A stretch of 64,000 bases of DNA from a virus, in the IMG/VR virus record IMGVR_UViG_3300022752_000030, positions 1-64,000 of that record; one strand, 5' to 3'. Of the stretch, positions 54,957-63,254 are shown piece by piece. Position numbers and translations under genes: made by a program. A model generated the notes under the pieces. That model saw only the letters and a list, made by a program, of their open reading frames with translations. It searched no databases and was not told the origin of the DNA. Position 1 is the stretch's first letter. Each line of letters begins with the position of its first letter.

Positions 54957-56216
54957 TCATCTGCCAACTTGTGGCAGATATTTTTCCTTAGTTTGATCCC
55001 AATTCAAATAGATAAGGTCATCATAGAAAAGTGTTTCATATGAAACATTATTCTTTTTTTGTAATTGTCTGATTCGACCCTTAGCATACTTGGTTTTCCA
55101 AATATTGGCAAGAGTTTCTTCACTCGTATCGAAAGATTTTACCAATTTACCTTCACCAATTTCTTTTCGTAAGAAATCATTTGTATTATTATACAATGGT
55201 GAAAAATAAATTCCTCGCTGATGTTCGGTACGAATTAAATTTTTAGGAATACCAAGCTTTGAATAAGCAAAGTTTAAAGACCTATTTTTGTGATCACGTT
55301 TGAGTGGAAGACCTTGTTGATTTTTGGCTTCCCACCATTCAAAATATTTACGGGTATGATTTTCTTTGATCCAATCAAAAACCATTCTCATAGTTTTTTT
55401 ACTCGGTTCAAAAGCAACCGAACCACTAGAAAAACCCATTTTATTCCAGTGTTCTAGACCATCATATTGAGATAAACCTCCAGACTTGGTGTTACCATAT
55501 AATGAAGTAGTTGTAACTCCAACAAGGACATCACCATATTGTTTTTTCCAATCTTTTTGTACTGTATCAGATAAACACATCAATGCCAACAACTTACCAC
55601 CCATGTAATTAAAACCTAATGGTTGCAACGGCACAATTGTGGAACCAATTGCAGTATGGTTGATCATGTGTTGTTGAGTTTTTACATCACGAGCCCATCC
55701 TATTGCATTATCTCTTGGTGTCAAATCTAGAAAATCTGAAGAAATACAAATAACACCAAGATATTTTCCTGTCACTTCATCAGTAAGAGTGTAAAATAAA
55801 TTACGACCAATATTCGAATTATTCTTCATTGTTGAAGAAAATGTACGTATAGCATTCCATGTTTCCGCAAGTGGTCCGTTTGATAAGACCATAACCGGTT
55901 TTAATTTTTCAAAATCATCAGGTTCTTGTGGCATCCAAAAGTTTGATTTAACTTTCTGTATTAGTTTTTCTTGTTCTGTACTTTCCATCTGAAGTTCACT
56001 ACCAAAAAGAGTAGATACTTCTTTGACTGGGTACCGTTCTTTAACCTCACACCATTTTTGATATAACGTGTATTCACGAACATCCATTTTTGATGCGTAT
56101 GTTAAATCTTCAATGAGGATTTTTTTCATTGATTCCTCATCGATATGTTCAAACGAGCTGTTCTTTTCAGACCACTCTTTCCATTGTTTATCAACAAACT
56201 CTATCGGTGTTGCCAT
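54957..56216 (-). CDS. DruA-like (DUF4338) protein, copy 2
   Basis: 419 residues. Core blocks GKYLGVICISSDFLDLTPR, TIVPLQPLGFNYMGGKLLAL, VTTTSLYGNTK and SQYDGLEHW match the gene at 33446-34552 and the DUF4338 pattern of DruA. It has a different helical N-terminus and a longer C-terminal domain. Separated from gp46 by 14 bases, in an operon with recombination nuclease genes, which argues for a DNA-linked role. Confidence 0.72.
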   Translation of the reverse strand: MATPIEFVDKQWKEWSEKNSSFEHIDEESMKKILIEDLTYASKMDVREYTLYQKWCEVKERYPVKEVSTLFGSELQMESTEQEKLIQKVKSNFWMPQEPDDFEKLKPVMVLSNGPLAETWNAIRTFSSTMKNNSNIGRNLFYTLTDEVTGKYLGVICISSDFLDLTPRDNAIGWARDVKTQQHMINHTAIGSTIVPLQPLGFNYMGGKLLALMCLSDTVQKDWKKQYGDVLVGVTTTSLYGNTKSGGLSQYDGLEHWNKMGFSSGSVAFEPSKKTMRMVFDWIKENHTRKYFEWWEAKNQQGLPLKRDHKNRSLNFAYSKLGIPKNLIRTEHQRGIYFSPLYNNTNDFLRKEIGEGKLVKSFDTSEETLANIWKTKYAKGRIRQLQKKNNVSYETLFYDDLIYLNWDQTKEKYLPQVGR

Positions 56217-56230
56217 TATATAAATTCCAT

Positions 56231-57949
56231 TTATTTTGCAATTTGCGAGAAATTATTCTTTTTCTCAAATTTAATTATGCTTCTAAATTTATCAAACAAT
56301 TGATCACCTTTGTGTGATATAACAAATACATTTGTATCTTGTCCCATTTCATGAATTAATTTTAAAAATTCTTCTGTACCAACTGTGTCTAAGCTTGAAT
56401 CAAAAACCTCATCCAAAATTAACAAGTTTGTATTTGTAGAGTTTTTGAGTTTTGCAATTTGACGCCATGTAAACAATAACGCCAAATCAATACGCATCTT
56501 TTCACCTTCTGAAAAATTAGCATAGGAAAATTCATCACGGTGACGACTCTTGATAGTTTCTTCAAAGTTTTCATTGATATTGAAATTAACAAAAAAGTCC
56601 ATTGCAGACAAATATTTGTTAATTAACTTGTTCATTATAGGCAAGTACTGTTTGATAATTTTAGTTTTGATGCCGGTATCTTTTAATAAAGATGAAGCAA
56701 ATTCATAATAGTGTTTTTGTATAGAAAGTTCTTCTTGAGATTTTTGTAATGATACTAAATCAATTTTTAATTGTTTAAGTTTTTCATTTTCTTCTTCAAG
56801 GTTATCTTTGCGATTTGACAATTCTCTAATTTCTTCATTCAACTTTGAAACATATTTCGTTATAGCTGTCATTGTTGACTGATGTTTAATGATTTCATTA
56901 TTGTGTTCATTTATATGTGTAATGATATCATTAATTGTTTTTATTTGTTTTGAAATTTTATCAAGCTCTTGCGTAATTTCCTCAAGACCCTTTTTCTGAT
57001 TATCGACTTTTTCTTTTCGTTCTCTAATTTGTTCTTCTCTGAAGTGTTCTTCGATGTGTTGTTTACAGGTTGGGCAATTATCATTTTGTTCATAAAATTC
57101 AATATCTTTTTCGTTCTTTTTAATGTTACTTTCAACTTTGGCTTCAATCTGAAAAAGTTTTTTGGATTTTTTATTTAAAGAATCTTTATTATTTCCAATT
57201 TTATTCTGCAATACAGATATATGTTTAGAAATCAATTCAACATCATAAATTAAATTGTTTAACTGTTCATTCGATTTTTCAATCTCATCTTTCTTTCTCT
57301 GAATTTCAGCATCATTATGTTTCTTATGTTCTTCAATATTTTGTTTCTGTAAATTAATTTTTTCTTCAGTTAAATTAACTTCATATTTAATTTTTGTTGT
57401 AGTATCTTTAAGTGTAGATACTCGATCCTTCAACAAAGAATTCATTGAAGAAAAAATTTGAATGTCTAGTAAATCTTCAATAATAGTTCTTCTATCTGAA
57501 GCCGATAATTGCATGAAAGGAACAAAAGATGCTGATCCTAATATAACAACTTGTGTGAAAGATTTATAGTTTAATTTAAGAATATTTTTTTCTAATACTT
57601 CTTGATAATCTTTAGATGCAGCGTCTTGATTAATTAAGATATCGTTTTGATATATTTCAAAGATATTTGGTTTGATGCCACGTATGACTTTATATCTTTT
57701 TTGACCGATATTGAATTCAATTTCAACCACACAATCACGCTGATTGATAGAATTTAATAAATTGGGTTTATTGATTTTTCGAAAAGGTTTACCAAACAAA
57801 CCGAAACATAGTGCATCCAAAATAGTACTTTTTCCTGCACCATTTTGTCCGATAATTAGTGTGTTAGTTGATTTGGTTAAGTTTATTTCCGTAAAAGAAT
57901 TACCAGTCGATAATAAATTACGCCATCTTACTTTTTGAAAAAGAATCAT
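56231..57949 (-). CDS. 46: gp46 recombination nuclease ATPase subunit (SbcC/Rad50-like)
   Basis: 572 residues (T4 gp46 560). Walker A IIGQNGAGKST at 32-42, long coiled coils on both sides of a zinc-hook CPTC (C292, C295), and a C-terminal FSEGEKMRIDLALLF signature with LLILDEVFDSSLD Walker B/D-loop. With gp47 it resects DNA ends for recombination and degrades host DNA. Four-base overlap with gp47. Confidence 0.94.
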   Translation of the reverse strand: MILFQKVRWRNLLSTGNSFTEINLTKSTNTLIIGQNGAGKSTILDALCFGLFGKPFRKINKPNLLNSINQRDCVVEIEFNIGQKRYKVIRGIKPNIFEIYQNDILINQDAASKDYQEVLEKNILKLNYKSFTQVVILGSASFVPFMQLSASDRRTIIEDLLDIQIFSSMNSLLKDRVSTLKDTTTKIKYEVNLTEEKINLQKQNIEEHKKHNDAEIQRKKDEIEKSNEQLNNLIYDVELISKHISVLQNKIGNNKDSLNKKSKKLFQIEAKVESNIKKNEKDIEFYEQNDNCPTCKQHIEEHFREEQIRERKEKVDNQKKGLEEITQELDKISKQIKTINDIITHINEHNNEIIKHQSTMTAITKYVSKLNEEIRELSNRKDNLEEENEKLKQLKIDLVSLQKSQEELSIQKHYYEFASSLLKDTGIKTKIIKQYLPIMNKLINKYLSAMDFFVNFNINENFEETIKSRHRDEFSYANFSEGEKMRIDLALLFTWRQIAKLKNSTNTNLLILDEVFDSSLDTVGTEEFLKLIHEMGQDTNVFVISHKGDQLFDKFRSIIKFEKKNNFSQIAK

Positions 57950-59029
57950 GTTTGTTCAGAATTTAAGGACTCAATATAGAGTTCTTTTAATAAAGTTTTC
58001 AACTTGTTGTTATCAATGTTATCTTCTTTAATGGAATCAACATAACCATTTAAAATCGTCAATGTGTCTTCTGCTTGATCTACCATATCATCATCAACAC
58101 CTTCTGTCAATTCGGTAAAATCTTCAGCAATAGTAATATCGATAGGATTGACATTATACAAGTTATTCATGAACTTGTCAAACAGATACGGATTTGTTTT
58201 GTTTACAACTACCACTTTAACATATGTGTTGGTATATGTTGTTAGGTCTTTTTTTGTTATTTCCGAAATTGATTCGATTTTGTCATCGTAAACAATTCGA
58301 TGAAACATCCTGTTAGGATTTTCTATAAATTCTAATTCTTTTGTTTCGATATCAAAAAGATGAAATCCTCTTTTATCATTATAATCTTGCCAAGTAAGTT
58401 CATAAGGATTACCCAAATAATAAATGCCATCAGCACTAGATTTGTGATGGTAATGACCACTAAAGGTATGTTCGAATTTACGAAATATTGATCTATCAAG
58501 GCCTTCTTCACATGGCATACCACGATACATTGCGAATCCAGCAATTTCGAAATGTCCCATGCAAATATTTGCTGATGTGTTTTTAATTTCTTGCATAGAA
58601 TTTTCATAGTTCTCTGCACAAATCCAAGGAATCATACAAACATCGTGATTTGTATCCGAATATTTCAGATGAATAGTTTGTGGTGAATCAATCACGACTA
58701 TGTTTTGGTATTCACGCAATAACAAATCAACAGAATTTACATCATTAGTATTTTTGAAATACGTATCATGGTTTCCTGCCAACATGTAAACATCTATCAA
58801 TTCTTTTTCAAGAATATCAAAGAACATTTCTTTTGTTCTTTTAAGAGAGTAAAAATTTACATATTTTCGGCGATCAAAAGTATCACCAAGAATTAAAACA
58901 GTTTTAATGTTTTGTTCTTTTAATTTTGGAAAGAAGGTGTCTCGATAAAATTTTTCGTAAAAATCTAAAAAATGAACTGAATCATTCCTCGCACCGAAAA
59001 TGCTGGTCGGTTATTACTGCTACTTTCAT
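57946..59029 (-). CDS. 47: gp47 recombination nuclease (SbcD/Mre11-like), interrupted by a +1 frameshift
   Basis: Frame 0 starts at 59029 (MKVAVITDQHF, strong AGGAGGT site) but meets TGA at 58982-58984 after 15 codons. The +1 frame from 58998 continues FGARNDSVHFLDF through ILGDTFDRR and GNHDTYF to the stop at 57946: about 360 residues in total (T4 gp47 339). The DxH metal motif lies before, and GDTFD and GNHD after, the shift. The shift falls at CAT TTT CGG, where slippage of Phe-tRNA from TTT to TTC followed by rare CGG would restore the frame. An assembly error in the T run is the alternative. Confidence 0.82.
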
Positions 59030-59085
59030 TCCGACACCTCCTTTTTCAAAAAATAAATGTTAAAATTAAAATCAAAGAAACAATA

Positions 59086-59514
59086 TTATTGTTTTTTATT
59101 CATGATGTCACCAATTCTATTTCTAAGTTCAGTTGTGCTGAAACTGTGTTTTCTAGAATTGAAATAGACTTCCATCATTAAATTTGAACCAGTATATTGT
59201 TTACCTCTGTATTCTTCTCCTATGATTCTAACATCAATAGGATAGGATGTCAAGATATCCATCAATTCTTTTTCTGTGGCATATGGTATAATTTCATCAA
59301 CATATTTACAAGCATCAACTTGCACGTATCTTTCGAAAACGGATTGTATAGGTTTATTTTTCCATTCTCTGTCGATTGTAGGATCAGTTTGCAAACCTAC
59401 AATCAAATATTCACATTGCGTCTTTGCTTCTTTAAGCATCATTACGTGGCCCGCATGAAACAAATCAAACGCACTTGCAACAAAACCTATTTTTTTACCT
59501 TTTATGTTTGTCAT
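59086..59514 (-). CDS. cytidylyltransferase-like nucleotidyltransferase (TagD type)
   Basis: 142 residues, the size of glycerol-3-phosphate cytidylyltransferase. FVASAFDLFHAGHVMML has the HxGH motif, IVGLQTDPT, and FSTTELRNRI the family's second motif. All catalytic motifs are in place, unlike the gene at 2613-2981. May activate an alcohol phosphate for a surface polymer; substrate unknown. Three bases before gp55's stop. Confidence 0.85.
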   Translation of the reverse strand: MTNIKGKKIGFVASAFDLFHAGHVMMLKEAKTQCEYLIVGLQTDPTIDREWKNKPIQSVFERYVQVDACKYVDEIIPYATEKELMDILTSYPIDVRIIGEEYRGKQYTGSNLMMEVYFNSRKHSFSTTELRNRIGDIMNKKQ

Positions 59515-59517
59515 CTT

Positions 59518-60057
59518 TTACTCCATGAATTTTTCAACACCCTTTGGTATCTTTAATAATTTCTTTTCTTCTTTTTTTGCATTTCTGCTCACTTCATAAG
59601 TCTCAATAAATTCTGCAATATTATCATACATTTCAAATTGTTTTGACGTACCATCTTCAAAGTCCATCATTTCAAATTCGTCTAAAACACCAACCTGTTC
59701 AGTAGCTTTGTATTTAATGTACAGTTGTTTCTTCTCTTTTTGAATTCTTCTAAGAAAAGCAAAGTAAATAATTTGAGTAAAATAAGCAAAAGGATTCTTT
59801 GATATTGTAGGATTAAAGTTATCAAAATACATCAAACAATTTTCAATACCATCAGAAATCATTTCATCTCTGTACGTATAATTAATAAAGTTTGGTTTAT
59901 GTGATAAACCTTCAGCTATTTTCATCCAACACTCACCAATATAATCCGGAATCTTCGGTGGAGGTAAATTTGATTTTTCAGCTTCAGAACAAGCGGCCTT
60001 GTACTCAACCAAAGCTTTTAAAAAATCTTCATTATTAATGTAATTTCGTTTATTCAT
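59518..60057 (-). CDS. 55: late-transcription sigma factor (gp55)
   Basis: 179 residues (T4 gp55 185). YRDEMISDGIENCLMYFDNF and PFAYFTQIIYFAFLRRIQKEKKQ are the sigma region 2 core-binding and -10-recognition helices. gp55 directs host RNA polymerase to TATAAATA late promoters with the gp45 clamp; several such sites are present in this window. Confidence 0.93.
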   Translation of the reverse strand: MNKRNYINNEDFLKALVEYKAACSEAEKSNLPPPKIPDYIGECWMKIAEGLSHKPNFINYTYRDEMISDGIENCLMYFDNFNPTISKNPFAYFTQIIYFAFLRRIQKEKKQLYIKYKATEQVGVLDEFEMMDFEDGTSKQFEMYDNIAEFIETYEVSRNAKKEEKKLLKIPKGVEKFME

Positions 60058-60079
60058 TCAAATATACCATAAAAAGTTG

Positions 60080-60108
60080 TTGACAAACGGCTTGACATAT
60101 CGTATAGT
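60080..60108 (+). promoter_or_regulatory. plus-strand sigma70-like promoter, antisense to the Sm-like/uvsW genes
   Basis: Plus strand TTGACA (60080-60085), 17 bp, TATAGT (60103-60108) in the 85-bp gap between gene 55 and the Sm-like gene. No rightward coding sequence follows, so any transcript would be antisense to 60143 onwards. Could be chance in AT-rich DNA. Confidence 0.45.
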
Positions 60109-60142
60109 TCGGTATGTAGCCCTGATGATATAAATCCATATA

Positions 60143-60505
60143 TTAATGAACTGTTATTCCTTTATAAGTTTCCAGTTCTTCTACTGCTTTTAATATTTCC
60201 ATCATTTCTTCATTTTCTTTAGAAGCTTTTTGTTCTAAGAACTCATTCATTTTTTCTACTGTATTCAAATAATATTCTTCAAACGATTCATTAGGATCGT
60301 ACATACAAAGTACATCTTCCATTTTAACAACAACATGATTTGTTTTCATTAACGATAATGGAAGCCATTGATTCATAATCAGATTGCCGTTTCTCACTTC
60401 AAATACCATTGGATTTTTTATTTCCAACATGTTTTCGTATAAAAAATAAAAACAAATAACATCAAGCCCATCTTTAAATCTTACTATCTTAATGTTGTTT
60501 TCCAT
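60143..60505 (-). CDS. Sm/Lsm-like small protein, copy 2
   Basis: 120 residues. KIVRFKDGLDVICFY, LEIKNPMVFEV, and HVVVKMEDVLCMYDPNESFEEYYLN keep the strand order of the Sm-like gene at 41568-41879, with a longer acidic helix at the C-terminus. Possibly an RNA- or nucleoprotein-binding ring. Overlaps uvsW by 17 bases. Confidence 0.62.
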   Translation of the reverse strand: MENNIKIVRFKDGLDVICFYFLYENMLEIKNPMVFEVRNGNLIMNQWLPLSLMKTNHVVVKMEDVLCMYDPNESFEEYYLNTVEKMNEFLEQKASKENEEMMEILKAVEELETYKGITVH

Positions 60506-61982
60506 CTTTTAGTCCTATGTTATAAACTTTAAACGGGAACCTCTCCTCATTATATATCTTTACTCTTTCCACGAAATGTTGAAGTGTAAAATTCATATGT
60601 TTTTTATATCTCATATCATCAGCTATATCGTAAAGAGTTGCTTTATCTTTATTATTAGATTGTCGCAAACCTCTACCAATCGATTGCAAATTTCGCACCC
60701 TTGATTTTGACGGTGACGCAAATATAATGTTATGCAAATTCCTAATGTTGATTCCAGTAGAAAAAGTACCAAAACTAGCCACAACAATAGCTCCATTTTC
60801 ATTTTCCATTATTTTTCGTATTGATTCTCTATCTTCTGTATCTACACCGCCATGCACAAAAAAAACTTTACGACCATTTGCTTTTTCTGTAATCATATTA
60901 TATAATATTTTGCCATGTTTTTCAACCATTTGATATAATACAAGTGTATTTTTTTCTAAACTTATTGTTAAATTTCTTATAAATCTATTTCTATTTTCAT
61001 TAGATATTAAGTATTCGATTTCTTCTTGATAAGTCTTATCTTTCATATTTTCACAAGAATCGTCTGGATGTTTTAAAACTAGACATTTGATATCAAAAGA
61101 AACAAGTTGTTTTTTATCAATTAATTCTTTGGTCGTAATTACTTTTTCAACCGAACCGAACAATCCTTCTAAAACCAATTTGTGAGTTTTTGTTCCGTCA
61201 AGTGTTCCGGTTAATCCAATTCTATATTTTGTTTTATTCGCCGATGTCATTATTGTGGTCAATGACTGAGCCTTGAATAAGTGAGCTTCATCACCAATGA
61301 CGTATTCGAACTGTTCGAAATATTCTTTTGGTAGTTGGTACAGAGATTGCCAAGTTGAAATGATTAATTTTTTATCTGAATTTTTATCTCGCCCTTGATA
61401 AACTCTATGTACATTAGATTCAACGTCAAAATTATTTTCAGAAGAATAATCAACAAAGTCCGAATAAAGTTGTTCAACTAAAGACGTTGTTGGTACAATA
61501 ATTAAACCTTTTAGATTTTGAAATTCTAATAATTGTCTAAAAAGTAAGTATATTATGAGAGATTTACCTGACGCAGTTGGAGAAAGCATTAATGCTCGGC
61601 GTCTTTGTATTGCGTGTATGAACGCATTTTTTTGATGTTCTCTGACTTGTATCGGTTTACCTTGAGAATGTAGTTTTAAAGTATCTACAAATTTATTAAA
61701 ATGGTATACCGAATATTCATCTTGCAATTCTTCGTATTCGTATGTATAATTGCGTTCTGTGCAAAATTCACGGATATAATCGATGAGTCCTACGTAAATT
61801 TGATTGTTTTGTAAATTAAAAAGTCTTATGCGACCGTCCCATATTTTATTTCTATAGGCTGGGACAAATTGATATCCAGGGACAAAAAAAGTAAAATATT
61901 CTGATAATTCTTTTGCTATATGTTTTTCACAATTTATTTTAGCATAAACCTCATCAATTTTACTTATAATTAAATTATTCAT
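60489..61982 (-). CDS. uvsW: UvsW DNA/RNA helicase (SF2)
   Basis: 497 residues (T4 UvsW 503). Motif I MLSPTASGKSLIIY, motif II GDEAHLF, motif III GLTGTLD and motif VI QSIGRGLRQ. It unwinds R-loops and branched DNA and drives the change from origin- to recombination-dependent replication. The TAA of a homing-endonuclease remnant overlaps its start. Confidence 0.93.
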   Translation of the reverse strand: MNNLIISKIDEVYAKINCEKHIAKELSEYFTFFVPGYQFVPAYRNKIWDGRIRLFNLQNNQIYVGLIDYIREFCTERNYTYEYEELQDEYSVYHFNKFVDTLKLHSQGKPIQVREHQKNAFIHAIQRRRALMLSPTASGKSLIIYLLFRQLLEFQNLKGLIIVPTTSLVEQLYSDFVDYSSENNFDVESNVHRVYQGRDKNSDKKLIISTWQSLYQLPKEYFEQFEYVIGDEAHLFKAQSLTTIMTSANKTKYRIGLTGTLDGTKTHKLVLEGLFGSVEKVITTKELIDKKQLVSFDIKCLVLKHPDDSCENMKDKTYQEEIEYLISNENRNRFIRNLTISLEKNTLVLYQMVEKHGKILYNMITEKANGRKVFFVHGGVDTEDRESIRKIMENENGAIVVASFGTFSTGINIRNLHNIIFASPSKSRVRNLQSIGRGLRQSNNKDKATLYDIADDMRYKKHMNFTLQHFVERVKIYNEERFPFKVYNIGLKDGKQH

Positions 61983-62120
61983 TTAAACTTTTCTTTATCA
62001 ATTCACTTATTTTCTTTTTATAATCAGGATTTTGCCAGTTTTTTTTTATTTTTTCTGATCTTTTTTTTGATCCTTGTTTTTGTTTTTCGGTCCTTTCAAC
62101 ACCTTTAAGTAAAGATTTAG
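61975..62120 (-). pseudogene. homing-endonuclease remnant (NUMOD3-like) between uvsY and uvsW
   Basis: No start codon, but the minus-strand frame after the uvsY stop reads ISPKSLLKGVERTEKQ and then KKRSEKIKKNWQNPDYKKKI, ending SLNE with its TAA in the uvsW start. The K-x-W-x-N/D-P-x-Y-K/R-K-K-I pattern is that of NUMOD3 DNA-binding repeats of seg/HNH homing endonucleases. The nuclease domain is missing; probably a deleted insertion. Confidence 0.55.
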
Positions 62121-62134
62121 GACTAATTGCTAAG

Positions 62135-62569
62135 TTACATACCTCCTATAAATTTTTCATAATCAATAAATGACCTGAGTTGCCATGTTCTTTGTTTCAA
62201 TTCAGACATAATAGATTCAATTACAGAAATTACTTCTTCGTGATATATTTTTTTCTCAAGTAATTTGATTAAATCTTTATCTGCTTCTAAGTATGTATTG
62301 ATATCGGATTTCAAAGCAAATTGAAATTGTTCCCATCCGTATTCATCAAGTTCTTCTTGGGACATTTTACCTGTGTAATATTCCCATTTAATTTTTCTGA
62401 TGCGTAGATAATCAAAATGTGCTTTCTTTGAAGCAATTTTGTGTTTCGTGAGTATACCCAAATATTTACTGTGATAAGTGGGTATTTTTAAAAGTTCTTT
62501 GCTTGGTTCGGTTTGATCGATAACCGAATCAGATTCCCACATTTTTAAAATTTGTTCAAGTGTTTCCAT
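62135..62569 (-). CDS. uvsY: UvsY recombination mediator
   Basis: 144 residues (T4 UvsY 137). Helical protein with HFDYLRIRKIKWEYYTGKMS, LEADKDLIKLL, and WQLRSFIDYEKF, matching the order of T4 UvsY (RLDYYSG, LSADKDVLK, IQDMRAFEAG). It loads UvsX on gp32-coated ssDNA. A promoter with TTGACA stands upstream. Confidence 0.9.
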   Translation of the reverse strand: METLEQILKMWESDSVIDQTEPSKELLKIPTYHSKYLGILTKHKIASKKAHFDYLRIRKIKWEYYTGKMSQEELDEYGWEQFQFALKSDINTYLEADKDLIKLLEKKIYHEEVISVIESIMSELKQRTWQLRSFIDYEKFIGGM

Positions 62570-62596
62570 AATAATTAAAAATTAAATCAAAATAAC

Positions 62597-62625
62597 ATAA
62601 TAACACAAATCAGTTATAATGTCAA
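62597..62625 (-). promoter_or_regulatory. sigma70-like promoter of uvsY
   Basis: Minus strand TTGACA (62620-62625), 17 bp, TATTAT (62597-62602), in the gap between the tail gene and uvsY. Confidence 0.78.
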
Positions 62626-62640
62626 TATAAAATATTAAAT

Positions 62641-63153
62641 TTATACCGTAATTACTTTATAATAGTCATATCGAAATGTTGCTCTTGCGGTGATAATAGT
62701 GTCTGCTGATAAAGTGGTATCAAAATTAATATCTGTAATGGTTGTGGGAAATGCATTTATAAATTGTATTCTAGCTACAGGGTTGTTTAATGCAGATAGA
62801 ATTGTCAGGTTTGCGTCCGACAGATTTTTATTAGTTTTATCTAATGACGTGTCGTAACGTTTCTCAAAACCCTCTGGTGATGCTATGGACGTGAACCAAT
62901 CGTGTAGATTTTTCCATCCAACTAATGCTTCATCGATAATGAAAGAAACTTCTAATGCATTGTATGTTAATTTTGTGCCGGGTGAATATGTGTCAATAAA
63001 AGGAGTTGATCTTGTAATTTCTTGCAATGAAAAGCCTGGTAAATTCACAGATTGACAAAAATATTGTACTGCACCTATTCTATTAAATGTTAATAGAAAT
63101 TTTGTTGGTTGTAAAATATTTGTATTTTGAGGATTTCTATTTAGAACAGACAT
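62641..63153 (-). CDS. tail protein, gp3/gp19-like
   Basis: 170 residues. ILQPTKFLLTFNRIGAVQYF, QSVNLPGFSLQEI, TPFIDTYSPGTKLTYNALEVSFIIDEAL and NLHDWFTSI follow the pattern of T4-like tail tube/terminator proteins. In S-PM2-type phages gene 3 lies between 23 and uvsY, matching this place and the length of T4 gp3 (176). gp19 (tube) is the alternative. A CCTAAATA late-like site lies upstream. Confidence 0.72.
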   Translation of the reverse strand: MSVLNRNPQNTNILQPTKFLLTFNRIGAVQYFCQSVNLPGFSLQEITRSTPFIDTYSPGTKLTYNALEVSFIIDEALVGWKNLHDWFTSIASPEGFEKRYDTSLDKTNKNLSDANLTILSALNNPVARIQFINAFPTTITDINFDTTLSADTIITARATFRYDYYKVITV

Positions 63154-63172
63154 TTAATTCTCCTTTGTTTAC

Positions 63173-63180
63173 TATTTAGG
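63173..63180 (-). promoter_or_regulatory. late-like sequence CCTAAATA
   Basis: Minus-strand CCTAAATAGT about 20 bp upstream of the tail gene ATG, just after the gp23 terminator, where a new late promoter is needed. Two mismatches to the T4 core. Confidence 0.45.
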
Positions 63181-63184
63181 AGAC

Positions 63185-63212
63185 AAAAAAAGAGGACACC
63201 TAAGTGTCCTCT
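63185..63212 (-). terminator. intrinsic terminator after gene 23
   Basis: Perfect 9-bp stem AGAGGACAC/GTGTCCTCT with a TTAG loop followed by T6-7 on the minus strand. A smaller GTCAC/GTGAC hairpin stands just before it. It separates gp23 from the tail gene. Confidence 0.92.
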
Positions 63213-63254
63213 CTTAAATGTCACTCTTAACGGTGACTTAATCAATCAAATTGA

